Part shown: positions 12,320-22,859 of the stretch, piece after piece
How the letters are laid out: each line of letters begins with the position of its first letter
Numbering within the stretch: position 1 is the first letter of the stretch
Source: Brachionus plicatilis
Taxonomy: Eukaryota > Rotifera > Eurotatoria > Ploima > Brachionidae
Direction: 5' to 3'
NCBI GenBank assembly: GCA_010279815.1
Contig: QEOQ01000640.1
Location: forward strand, 1,087,665 to 1,151,664
Length of the DNA: 64,000 nt
Program-made: the position numbers and the translations under genes
Notes under the pieces: generated by a model
Told to the model about the DNA's origin: nothing
Seen by the model: the letters and a program-made list of their open reading frames with translations, nothing else
The model's database searches: none

Positions 12320-12674
12320 AGTATTGTGAAATTCAAATACAAATTGAACAAAAATTCTTCATTTTTTGATTAATCAAAATTAAAGTTAATAAAAAATATT
12401 TAAAAAATATGCAACATAGTGTACCTTGTTGCACCTTTTTTTACCTAAAATAGTATTTCCAGTCTGCCAAAAAAAGCAAAAATAAATCAAAAATAAAACA
12501 AAAATAAGATTTAATTGGTTATTCATTTTATTTACTAAATAAAAATTTTATTTTTGGAAAAAGGTGCAACGAAGTATGTTGCAGTGTTTTTAAAATTATT
12601 TTTATTAATTTTAATTTTAATTTATTAAAAAATGAAGAATTTTTGTTCAATTTGTATTTGAATTTCACAACCAC
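12320..12674. mobile_element. Fold-back MITE with 8-bp target duplication (TTGTGAAATT family)
   Basis: The two ends are inverted copies for over 100 bp. Each starts at or near TTGTGAAATTCAAATACAAA, runs through a T-rich arm and reaches a GCAAC...GTTGCACC motif. The element is flanked by a perfect 8-bp direct repeat, gttgattc, at 12312-12319 and 12675-12682. It has no coding capacity. Short length, long inverted arms and the 8-bp duplication suggest a non-autonomous hAT-like element. The superfamily is inferred from duplication length only. Confidence 0.85.
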
Positions 12675-13604
12675 GTTGATTCGAAGTCCATTATTATGAA
12701 AACCATGTCTTTTGCGTTTAATAATTTATAAAAAATAAAAATAATGAATACTGAAAATAATTGCTAAAGATTATTTAAGAGTTCGCTCAAAAGGGTCTTA
12801 TCAGAAAAATAATTTTTAGCAACTAGCTTAACAGTAAGAGATAATAGGACTTCTTTATGACATAAAAATGTTTAGAATTTAGATTGCTTAACTTCCTGGT
12901 TAGGCAATCTAAAGTTAGCAGTAAATTTAAAAAATGCTAAATTACACAATTTATTTTATGTATCAAAATTATTCGGACTTAAGCTGTGTGGTCTAATACA
13001 AAGGCATTTAGTGAAGAAGTGACATGAATCGAACACCTGGATCATAATAAACTAATTATTTTCTTGATCGTGATAAGAAATATAAAGCAGTACTTTACAT
13101 CAGATTTTTTGTTGTTTTTGATTTATTCGTTTATGTTATGAATTATTATATTTCTAATTTTATGTTTTCAAAATTCATCCTTTGAATGCCCTTCTTTGTC
13201 ATTCTTTTTAAAATTTAAAATCAAAAAATTTAATTGAATTTAATCGAAGTGCAACTTTTGAATAACAATTTTCAAAATGAGACAAAAAATTAAAATATTT
13301 AAAAATTTAAATTTAATTTTATCAAAATTTTAAGACTACAGATATTGTAGTTCTCATATGTCAAAAAGTTATAGACAAAATTTAAATTGATGTTTTTACA
13401 CATTTTAATAGATAAGATATAAAAATCAAGTGTCAGTCTATAATAAATTGCTTTATCCTCATTAGTTGAACAAATTTCAATTATTTGTTATGCAAGAGTC
13501 TAGGTAAAAACGTGCTTCGAATTTTTTTTTTATTTATCTTCATAAATCATAAATTCCAATTTCCAATAAATTTTTCATAAAAACCTCTATAAACACTCTT
13601 CGTA

Positions 13605-14924
13605 ATGTCTTTAAAAGCTACAAAAGAAATGGAAGAAAAATCAAATTTAGCTACCGATGTGGACTCGTTGATCGAAGTAAGTGATATAGCGATTTTGAGC
13701 TCATCAAAAGCATCGCTACACTACCAATCTTTCAATCAAAGACATATCCATAAAGAACAAGACCCATCAAGTCACACATTTTTGGACAGAAATGAGTCAA
13801 GCGAAGATAAATCTGAAGGCTTACTCAACAATTTCAATTACTATGCCTTTTTGCCTTATTGTGGGTATCTATATGGAATTATTTCCGCTTTCTCATTTTG
13901 TTTATCTCAAATACTTATGAAAAGAGCTAAATGGTTTTCAGCGGCCGATCATGCCACAATACGGTACTCCTCAGCTTTTTTGGTGATGTCAATTTTTTTG
14001 AAATCAAAAGGAATGAATCTAACAGGACCTAAAAAACAATATAAATTAATTTTATTTCGCGGATTTATTGGCTCTGTGTGTCTTTTATCAATTTATTTTG
14101 CAGTAATGCTCATTAATCCATCTGATGTCGTGTCGCTCACTCACACAAGTCTTATAATTACGGCAATTATGTCAAGGATATTTCTAAAAGAAAAACTGAC
14201 CATAGCTCATGTTTCTTCAATATTTTTAACAGCAATAGGAGTTATGTGCATTACCAAGCCAAGTTTTCTATTTCCTATAGAACCAAATCAACTGTTTAAT
14301 TCTACGAACGTGACCAAAGTATATGAGAACAAAATTGAAGAGTACAAACTACCAATTGGCATTTCAATGACATTTTTTGCCTCTTTTCTCACCAGTGGTA
14401 TATATTTGCTCTTGAAAAAGCTATCTAATTCCAAAGTACATTGGGCATATAGCACAATTTGTATCTCATGGTTCGGCTTTCCATTATCGTTGACTCTCAG
14501 TATAGTGCTTACATGGTTTGGTTTTTATCACAAAAATTTTGCAGAGGAAAAAAGTGAAATTTTTATTGATGTTTTTTATTCACTTGCCGCGTCTGGTTGC
14601 AGCCTGTTGGGACAAATTTTTTTAAATATTTCCTTTAAATACGAAGATGCAACAAAAATAGCCATAACGAAAACAACTGATGTTTTTTTTTCGTTCCTGC
14701 TCCAGTATTTTTTTTTGAACATTTTTGTTGACAAGTGGAAAATCATAGGTGCAATATCGATTCTAACCGGAACTTTTATTGTTCTTATTTTCAAGTTATT
14801 CGAAGAACAGCACACAAAATCAAAGATGACAGTAGAAATTAATGGGAAAAATGAGATTAGTGGGAAAAAAACAAAAAGATCAATAAAAGAAAGTCTGATA
14901 AAAATTATTGTTTTTAAATTTTAA
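13605..14924 (+). CDS. SLC35G1-like EamA/DMT-family transporter, copy 2
   Basis: Single-exon, 439-aa paralogue of the gene at 8246, about 4 kb away in the same orientation. It shows the same hydrophilic N-terminus with SSSKASLHY and the same two EamA halves. AADHATIRY, GPKKQ, INPSDVV, SRIFLKEKLTIAHV and LSNSKVHWAYSTIC are shared with copy 1 nearly unchanged. Divergence is concentrated in the N-terminal 80 residues, in the loop after the first EamA half, and at the C-terminal tail, which here is longer and rich in Lys. The ATG at 13605 is the first in frame. Strict conservation of membrane segments with no stops suggests both copies are functional. Substrate is unknown. Confidence 0.85.
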   Translation: MSLKATKEMEEKSNLATDVDSLIEVSDIAILSSSKASLHYQSFNQRHIHKEQDPSSHTFLDRNESSEDKSEGLLNNFNYYAFLPYCGYLYGIISAFSFCLSQILMKRAKWFSAADHATIRYSSAFLVMSIFLKSKGMNLTGPKKQYKLILFRGFIGSVCLLSIYFAVMLINPSDVVSLTHTSLIITAIMSRIFLKEKLTIAHVSSIFLTAIGVMCITKPSFLFPIEPNQLFNSTNVTKVYENKIEEYKLPIGISMTFFASFLTSGIYLLLKKLSNSKVHWAYSTICISWFGFPLSLTLSIVLTWFGFYHKNFAEEKSEIFIDVFYSLAASGCSLLGQIFLNISFKYEDATKIAITKTTDVFFSFLLQYFFLNIFVDKWKIIGAISILTGTFIVLIFKLFEEQHTKSKMTVEINGKNEISGKKTKRSIKESLIKIIVFKF

Positions 14925-15263
14925 TAAATTTTTTCTACAACTAGCTTGAAACTTACTAATTAAAGAAAAAAATATTTCTTTCAAAAGACTTTTTTTTCTA
15001 TCTTGCTAAGGTTCCGCTAATTCAAAACATCCTCACTACATCTCAAAGTCACTATATATTTTTGAGCGCTTTATATTTGCTTGTACTCTTAAGGAAATAT
15101 CTAAGTCAAAAATAAATATATTATATAAAATGTAAATATACTCTGAAAGCGGATAAGATAATCTACAAAACGGTGTGTTGAGTTTAAATGAATTTGTCTT
15201 CGTTCATGTTTTACTACAAGAAAAACCATCAAAAAAGTGTCATTTTTTTAATAAAAACGAAAC

Positions 15264-15945
15264 NNNNNNNNNNNNNNNNNNNNNNNNNNNNNNNNNNNNN
15301 NNNNNNNNNNNNNNNNNNNNNNNNNNNNNNNNNNNNNNNNNNNNNNNNNNNNNNNNNNNNNNNNNNNNNNNNNNNNNNNNNNNNNNNNNNNNNNNNNNNN
15401 NNNNNNNNNNNNNNNNNNNNNNNNNNNNNNNNNNNNNNNNNNNNNNNNNNNNNNNNNNNNNNNNNNNNNNNNNNNNNNNNNNNNNNNNNNNNNNNNNNNN
15501 NNNNNNNNNNNNNNNNNNNNNNNNNNNNNNNNNNNNNNNNNNNNNNNNNNNNNNNNNNNNNNNNNNNNNNNNNNNNNNNNNNNNNNNNNNNNNNNNNNNN
15601 NNNNNNNNNNNNNNNNNNNNNNNNNNNNNNNNNNNNNNNNNNNNNNNNNNNNNNNNNNNNNNNNNNNNNNNNNNNNNNNNNNNNNNNNNNNNNNNNNNNN
15701 NNNNNNNNNNNNNNNNNNNNNNNNNNNNNNNNNNNNNNNNNNNNNNNNNNNNNNNNNNNNNNNNNNNNNNNNNNNNNNNNNNNNNNNNNNNNNNNNNNNN
15801 NNNNNNNNNNNNNNNNNNNNNNNNNNNNNNNNNNNNNNNNNNNNNNNNNNNNNNNNNNNNNNNNNNNNNNNNNNNNNNNNNNNNNNNNNNNNNNNNNNNN
15901 NNNNNNNNNNNNNNNNNNNNNNNNNNNNNNNNNNNNNNNNNNNNN
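15264..15945. other. Assembly gap (run of N)
   Basis: 682 undetermined bases. Content unknown, and the true length may differ from the number of N. Confidence 1.
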
Positions 15946-16334
15946 TTTTGGAGCCCTGGGTGTAGAAAATTTTTTTTTTGCCCCCTTCAAAAAAATTTTT
16001 TTCCTGAGGTTTTTGAGGGCGTAGATTACGAATTTTGAGTCAAAAATGTGAAATTCAGATAGCACTAAAGTTTTGAATTTCGTGAACCTTAAGTGCACAA
16101 TTTATTTGAATACTTTTTAGTGGCGTGCAAAATGCATAAAATTGGAGAGTATTTTGCAGACCTATTTTACTGAATTAAGCAAATTTGCTTATAATTAAGC
16201 ATTTTATAGAACTTAATTATCTCTTTTAGTAAAAAAGTTATTCAAATTTTTCTGAATTGAAACGATCGAATTGAAATGAACTTCACAACCCCAAGGAAGC
16301 GGTTTATAAGATAACTAAAAGTTATGAAATCTTT

Positions 16335-16425
16335 ATCACAAGTCCCAAATTTAAGTCCAAGTCGGACAAATAAATAAATTAGTTAATCTAAGTCCGGACT
16401 TGGACCTGACTTGTGGCTTTTAAAC
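16335..16425. repeat. Small inverted repeat with AAGTCC words
   Basis: Left arm ttaagtccaagtcggac and right arm gtccggacttggacct are inverted copies about 40 bp apart. The outer part (gccacaagtcaggt on the minus strand) resembles the left flank of the minisatellite near 50036, so the two may belong to one repeat family. Confidence 0.6.
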
Positions 16426-17001
16426 TACTGGTTTTGAATATAAAAATAAAAGCGAAAAAAAAATTTAAAATGTTAAAAGAAAAAAAAGAAACTTTTTTTT
16501 TGTTTTTCTTAAGAAAAGAAATCGATGTTGTTTTGAAGGAATTTTAAATAAAATTTAAGGAACAACAATAATTTATTTGAACCGATAGCAATATCGAATA
16601 TGAATACTCAAGACTAATAAATTGCTTTGTGATTAAAAGATCTATGATGAAGTTTTCAACATATAAAATGTCAATTTACAATAAAATTTATTTAATTTTT
16701 TTGGAATTTGTGGCAAAATTTTAATTTTTTTACTTGAATATCTAGTTGTAAAATTTTTTCAAAAAATTCTGGATTCAATTTTTTTTTAATTTTATAATAA
16801 TAATCTTAAATTTTAAAATGAATACTTTTATAAAAAATTTAAATAAAAAGATTGTTAATCAGTCTTAAAGATAAGGACACTAGCCTGTTTATTAACCTTG
16901 AAATATTTTAAATTTTAATAAATTTTTTTAAAAAAATTAAGTTTAAAAATTATTTATAGCTTTGAATTTTATTTAAAAAAAAATTTACAAAAAATAAATA
17001 C

Positions 17002-18003
17002 TCATAATTCTTTATGATCTGAAATTGTGCTATTGATTACTTTGATTGTTTTATCTGTGTAATGGTTATAGACTGTGTTTGTCGAGGTTTCATATTCAGA
17101 AGAAATGTAACTGGAATATTTTTGTTTCGGAAACAACTTCATGAATAGAACCATCATTACAAATATTATGAAAATTAACAATATCATTAGCCATATCCAG
17201 CAGTTGCAGGATCGTGAGACCCTTTCGGTTAAATTTTCATTAACCGATTTTAAATTTTCACTGTTGGACGATGCGTTTGTGCTTAAATTTTCCAGATTCT
17301 TATTTTTGAATAAACAAATTAAAATTAAGTCAAATTTAAGCAATAAATACCTCCATATCACTTTTGATAATTTTTCTTGCCAACAAAGAATTTTCTTTTA
17401 TCGAAGAAACAGATTTTAGCATTTCATTGGCAACCTTTTCCTGGTATTCTTGCTCCTCTCTAATCAGTTCTTGCAGTTCTTTTTCTTCCTTTTCTAAAAT
17501 TTTTGTCGATGACTTGGAAAATAATTGGTCTCTTAGAACAGTTTCTTGATTTAAAAATGTTTGATGGTAGATTTGTTTTTGCTTGACATCTTTGGTAGTC
17601 ATTAGAGCACTTGGGTTGGATAATTTCAGACTTGGCTCATGCTGCTCTTTGGTACTAAGAAAATTTTTTTTATTCTAAAAAATAACTAAATGGAACTTAT
17701 TCAATGATTAGTGAAATTTTATTACTTTAATATTGCTCAATTGTCTTAGAAATTCAATTCTTCTTCCATAATCTTTCAGAGCATCGTTTGATGGTTTGCT
17801 AAGCACAATATGAATTCGGTTGTTATCAATTATTATTAATTTATTTACTTTACAGTAAGTTTGTGAAGTTGTTTCAAAATTTCGTCGAGATTTTGGACAT
17901 ATTTTTCCAATCGCCAGTCCGGTCTTTCGTCGTTTTGCTCAGCTAGTTCAGTTGTTTTGGCCACAAGTCGTTGAAAATTAATTTCTAAATTTTTTTGATT
18001 CAT
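17002..18003 (-). CDS. USE1: Vesicle transport protein USE1 (ER SNARE)
   Basis: Tail-anchored SNARE of the ER, used with the ZW10/RINT1/NAG tether for Golgi-to-ER retrograde transport. Four exons give 282 aa: 18003-17849, 17798-17726, 17674-17351 and 17298-17002. All junctions are GT-AG and phases agree. Hallmarks are DWRLEKYVQNLDEIL about 30 residues from the start, exactly as in animal USE1, then SKPSNDALKDY and RIEFLRQL. A coiled SNARE region (QEKVANEMLKSVSSIKENSL, then NLENLSTN...NENLTERV) precedes a single hydrophobic anchor (about residues 217-240). The Met at 18003 matches the family start, and 17 upstream codons in frame are ignored. Odd point: about 40 residues rich in Ser, Thr, Tyr and Asn follow the anchor, whereas vertebrate USE1 ends within a few residues. 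That tail would lie in the ER lumen. Family length elsewhere is near 260. Confidence 0.92.
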
Positions 18004-18484
18004 TTTTTTTAAATAATATAAATTTAGATTATTTTTTACACTCAAATTTGCCACGTTTCAGAACAAAGTTTAGATCTGATCACTTAATAAAATGTTTTCA
18101 ATCTATCTATTCTTTTAAAAATATTTTATAAAGAATTTTTTTTTGGACCATTTTTATTATTAAACTCTCAAATTTTTTAAAAATATCCGATCAAAGTAAA
18201 AGCATTAATTCATGAAAAAGAATATTTTATTGAAAAATTAAGGTGCCTCAATTTTATTATAAATTATATTTGATCACATGAACGGTATGATGATCATTTA
18301 AATAAATTATCAAATTGGTTTGATAAGTTTTTTTTTGAAAACGGCGAAACCTTTGACTGTGATCAGTGACATGTGGTGAGATATTATTACATATTATGTG
18401 ATCGTTGAAGGATCACAAAATGACCCGTTTTTCCCTTTTGAAGTGAAGCACAAATACCTTTCAAGCATTTTGATTTAGTTGATC

Positions 18485-19239
18485 GGGTCTTGTACCCTTC
18501 CCGGACAATTGTCCATGGACAATCATATATGTCTGATTGGTGGACAAATTTTTAATAAAAAAAATTTTTTTTAAATTACCTGGACAATTAGAAATACAGG
18601 TGGACAATTAGAAATATAGGTGGACAATACACAAAAAAAATTTATTATTTTAAGTCAATTATTCAATATAATTAATTATCTATTTAACTTTTTATCTCAA
18701 TCAAAAAAAATTTTTTACTTTTTTTTACTTAAAAACGTCATTTTTTGTTTGATACCGTAAACTCGTGTTCACGACTCTAAGAGTAAAAGCAAAAAACTCC
18801 GCTTTTACTCTAATTGAAACTGTCTTTTACTCTTTATGGCAAAGGATGGGTTTTTATTTTTTTTAAATTTTTTTCCAAAAACTCAATCTTTGGCCACATA
18901 GATTAAAAGACAATTTTAATTAGATTAAAAGCGGAGTTTTTGACTTTTACTCTTAGAGTCGTGAACACGAGTTTACGGTAATTGAAAATAAATTTTTTTA
19001 AGCGTTTTTATTTCAAAAATATTGCAAGTTTAATAAGCAATTTTTTTATTTATTTTTAAAAGCTGTTATAAGTTTGCTTAATTACCTTTTTTTAATTGGA
19101 CATTTTGTAAATTACCTGGACAATTAGAAATACAGGTGGACAATTGAAAAAGTACATGGACAATAAAATAAAAAATTTGTCCACCAATCAGACATATATG
19201 ATTGTCCATGGACAATTGTCCGGGAAGGGTACAAGACCC
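18485..19239. mobile_element. 755-bp TIR transposon with perfect 8-bp target duplication
   Basis: Terminal inverted repeats start GGGTCTTGTACCCTTCCCGG and stay nearly perfect for about 65 bp. The element is flanked by a perfect 8-bp repeat agttgatc (18477-18484 and 19240-19247). Inside both ends lie several copies of TGGACAATTAGAAATA(C/T)AGG, which look like subterminal protein-binding repeats. There is no transposase frame, so it is non-autonomous. The 8-bp duplication points to hAT or P-like enzymes (inference). A second palindrome sits in the middle. Confidence 0.9.
18755..18978. mobile_element. Nested TA-flanked palindromic MITE
   Basis: Two arms of about 95 bp, beginning CCGTAAACTCGTGTTCACGA, face each other across about 35 bp and are flanked by TA on both sides (18753-18754 and 18979-18980). 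The TA flanks suggest a Tc1/mariner-type insertion into the larger element. The arms differ at scattered positions, so the copy is not brand new. Confidence 0.75.
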
Positions 19240-19765
19240 AGTTGATCAAAACTTAAGTGATCGAAGTAAAATTGATGACTATCTCTAATTTTAATTGATA
19301 ACTATATCTAATTTTAATTATCTAATTTCTTTAAAAAATACTTTAATTTATAACAAAAAAAAGACAAAAGTTAAGAATTTTTATTGTTTCTTTAAAGTAT
19401 CGTTAAAAAATGACCTTTGAAATAATATTCTATTAATTTTGCAAAATTTATCCGTTTTTTATTCTGAAAAAAAAATTCAAATTAATTTAAATTTGAGATT
19501 AAAAATCGAAAAAGAGTCAATTTGGCTCGTTGGTGCTTCTAGTGTTAAAAAAATTCCAAATTTTATTTTTTAGGTGAGTTAAGATTAAAATGAAATTTTA
19601 TATTTGAATATGAATTTTATTTGAAAAAGTATTTTTACATCTCATAATTAATTTTTAAATTTTTAAGAAAAACAATGGCAAAATTTAGTAATGTTAGTGC
19701 ATTTAAAAAAAAATTGACAATATTTTCTCTGACTAAAAGTCAATTGATCAAGGGTTACACATTTA

Positions 19766-20127
19766 GATTTTGTGAAATTCAGTACAAAATAATAAAAAGA
19801 ACAGAAAATAATGTAAAAAAATTGAATAACTTTTTTTCTAAATGTTTAAACTTAATTCTGTAAATGCAACTTAGTGCAACATTCAAAGTTGCATCAAATA
19901 TCAAGGTCTGCTAAATTTGCAGAGTTTAGCAGAAATTAGATTTCAATAAATCGAGCGTGGTGCATTTTGCAGAGATTTTGCACATCATTAGCAGACTTTT
20001 ACAGTTGATGCAACTTTGAATGTTGCACCATTCTGCATTCACAGAATTAATTTTAAACTTTTAGAAAAAAAGTTATTTAATTTTTTTACACTTTGTTCTG
20101 TTCTTTTGTACTGAATATGACAAAACC
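19766..20127. mobile_element. Fold-back MITE with 8-bp target duplication
   Basis: Inverted arms of well over 100 bp begin G(A/G)TTTTGTGAAATTCAG and include GTACAAAA, TGTAAAAAAATT and a terminal-loop part with GCAACATTCAAAGTTGC. A perfect 8-bp duplication cacattta lies at 19758-19765 and 20128-20135. No coding capacity. A relative lies at about 36080-36365. Confidence 0.85.
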
Positions 20128-20870
20128 CACATTTATAAACTGTATGAAACTTGTTATAGTGCCTGATCAGAATTGAGCCATTATTTTGACATATTGAATT
20201 GTTTTAGTAAATCACGCAAAAAAAATTTAAAATCCACCATCAGTGTTAAAAATGATTTTACTTTCCGTGATGCTGCACTGAAAAAAAAATGTTTATATAA
20301 GATTTATCATAATGTTTATTAAGAGAATATTCATTATCGCCGCATACTTTTACACAGAAAAAACATCAAATTGATTGAAAAATTCCAATCAAGCACTAAA
20401 CCTTTTGGAACAGTGTGGCTTTGGCATGCTTCAAAAAAAGCAACCAAAAAATTCAATTAGTCTTAGAACTCGAGACTTTCATCTGACAGGCAATTTATCC
20501 ACACACACATATTCGAAGAAATCATCAGGGATATTTAAACCTTAAAATTTTTCTACTCTTAATTTTTTTAAAAATAGAATTGAGTGAAAAATTCGTCTAG
20601 ACGAAATTCTAGTTTATTGTTTGGGCTGAATGTGGTAAATTTTGCTTAGCTGTATTATTTATCCCTAAAGAATGTTTTGATCGGTATGTTCTATTGAATA
20701 TATCATTTTTTTAAATTCAAAAAATTTCTAAATCAAACATTAAAATGTTTTATTCATTCTTTTAAAATTGGATAAAAATTTAAAAACAAAAATTAGACTA
20801 AAATTTTATTTCAAAAATAATGCTAATAATAAATCAAACAATTAAAAATTCGAAATTCTAAAAAAGATGC

Positions 20871-22859
20871 TTATTCGAACTTGATTCCCTGAGCCAAAGG
20901 TAATTCTTTGCTATAATTTATTGTGCTATAAAAAATAAAAATTAATTTTAAGAGTCTGAAAAATTTTTATTGAAAATTATTTTACCATGTAGAGCGTCGC
21001 ATGTAAGCTTTCCATGAATCACTTCCTGATTCGCGTCCACCACCTGTATGTTTTTCTCCTCCAAAAGCACCACCAATTTCGGCACCACTTGTTGGAATAT
21101 TCAAATTAACAATACCGCAATCAGAGCCTTTTGGACCGACCCATTGGAACAAGTTCGCCATTTTTTGAGTAAACAGACTACTTGACAAACCCTCGTTTAC
21201 TTCATTGTTCCATTTAATAGCCTCGTTTAAATCTTTGCATTTTAGAATGTATAAAATAGGTGCAAATGTTTCTCTATGTACCACTTCGGCATCATGAGCA
21301 AGACCAGTAACAATAGTTGGCTCAACGTAATTTCCCTCTCTGTTTTCAATTCTTTTTCCTCCAAAGTGAATAGTGCCGCCTTGATTTTTGGCATCTCCGA
21401 TAGCTGTCAAATATTTTTCAACTGCTTGTGGGTTGTGCAATGGACCATAAATAGTCGAAGGTTCCAATGGGTCTCCTATTTTAAGCTGAGAATAGGCCTT
21501 AGTCAGTCTTTCAACCAATTCATCGTAAATGTTTTCATGAACAATCTAAATAAACAATAAAGATTGCTTTTTTTAAATTTTTTTTATTCAAATTACCAAT
21601 CTTCTAGCACTGGTGCATCTTTGACCTGCTGTACCGACTGCGGCAAAAAAAATAGCTGGTACGGCCAGGTTCAAATCAGCATCGTCCATTACAATTATGG
21701 CATTATTGCCACCTAATTCAAGTAAAACCTTTCCAAAACGTTCTTGGACCAAAGCATTCACTTTTTTTCCAACTGCGCAGCTGCCTGTGAAAGAAACTAA
21801 CTTTATTCGCTTGTCAACACTTAATTGATGACCGATTTCGGCACCGCCACAAACCAAAGAGCAAATGGCTCCTGGCAAGTTGTTTTTTTCCAAAACCGAA
21901 GCTATAATTCTTTAAAAAAAATAAATTTAATTTAATTTGAAAATAATTTTAGATAGAATTTACTTTGTGGTGGCTATTGAAATTAGGGGAGTTGATGGTG
22001 CTCCTTTCCATAGCGTAACATTTCCGCATGCAAGTGAAATTGAATTGTTCCAGCCAAAAACAGCATTCGGAAAATTGAAAGCAGATATGATTCCCACAAT
22101 GCCAAGCGGGTTCCATTGTTCCATCAAAAAGTGACCAGGTCCTTAAATTATTTAAGTTTTTGAATGCTCAAAATCTAAAAGATTAATATTATATACTTTC
22201 GGACGGAAATATTTTGCCATCAAACATTCTGGATAAACCAGTGGCATAGTCACATACATCGATGAACTCTTGAACCTCACCAAGACCCTCTGGAACAATT
22301 TTACCCATTTCCAATGATATCTTTTATAAAATTTCTTTTTTATTTTACATTTTGAATATGCTTTTTTATTTACTAATTTTCCAAGAGGTTCTTTAAATTT
22401 GCGCAATGATTCACCAATTTGACGGATTATGTCTCCACGTTTAGGAGCCGGTATCTGTTTAAAAAATTAGAAAAATAAAGTTTTTAATTAAAATTTTTAT
22501 TAATTAATTTTTTACTTCTGCCCATATTTCCCAAGCCTTCATGGCTTCGTCAACACACTGGTTATAGTCTTGAACAGAACCCTTTGAAAATAGAAATTAA
22601 TAAAGCTAAGAAAAATATGTCACCAGCTTACTTGGTTAACGTTTGCTATTGGTCTGTTATTGGCTGGACTGATAGATTGAATGGTCTCTCCATTGCCAAA
22701 CCATTTGCCATTATAAACTCCGTTGTTATTTTCGCCTAAACCAAGGTCTTTTAAAAACGCATAGCGTGGCTCGTTTATTAAGAAACTAGACATTCTTTTA
22801 AAATTTTGTAATAGAAATTTTTGTCTATGAAGATTGGTTAATTTGATCATATGATTCAT
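20871..22859 (-). CDS. ALDH7A1: Alpha-aminoadipic semialdehyde dehydrogenase (antiquitin)
   Basis: NAD-dependent aldehyde dehydrogenase that oxidises alpha-aminoadipic semialdehyde in lysine breakdown and also betaine and lipid-derived aldehydes. Eight exons: 22859-22632, 22581-22516, 22454-22374, 22320-22197, 22141-21964, 21909-21597, 21545-20986 and 20925-20871. They sum to 534 aa (human protein 539) with consistent phases. The general base is E290 in LLELGGNN and the nucleophile C324 in [44 protein letters not shown] and the C-terminal [17 protein letters not shown] are family signatures. The last intron splits a Cys codon. Two starts are kept: Met at 22859 gives a basic, Arg/Lys/hydroxyl-rich leader that looks mitochondrial, and Met at 22793 ([19 protein letters not shown]) matches the cytosolic start of animal orthologues. 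Dual targeting is inferred. Confidence 0.97.

Larger units (their letters stand above)
9554..13604. other. Intergenic region between the two SLC35G-like copies
   Basis: Four kilobases without a gene I can support. It contains a GC-rich perfect hairpin (10210-10234), an (AT)n microsatellite (10351-10365) and a fold-back transposon with target duplication (12320-12674). One minus-strand frame at 11549-11830 is low complexity and was not accepted. Confidence 0.5.
14925..17001. other. Intergenic region containing an assembly gap
   Basis: No gene I can support. It contains the run of N at 15264-15945, an odd patch of G/C runs between T runs just after the gap (15946-16020), and a small inverted repeat built from AAGTCC...GGACTT words (about 16335-16425). 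The reading frames that cross the gap consist of N and are artefacts. Confidence 0.6.
18004..20870. other. Intergenic region rich in DNA transposons
   Basis: Between the USE1 start and the ALDH7A1 stop. It holds the 755-bp element at 18485-19239 with a nested palindrome, and the fold-back element at 19766-20127. No gene I can support; the plus-strand frame at 19675-19863 runs into the fold-back arm. Confidence 0.6.

Noticed and set aside
13020..13060. tRNA-like word gaatcgaacacctggatc
   Set aside because: Resembles a T-arm on the minus strand, but no matching acceptor, D-arm or anticodon stem can be folded around it.
15175..16098. Open frames of 278-289 codons
   Set aside because: They are almost entirely undetermined bases in the assembly gap.
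19675..19863. 62-codon plus-strand frame
   Set aside because: Runs into the arm of the fold-back element at 19766-20127; composition is that of the repeat.
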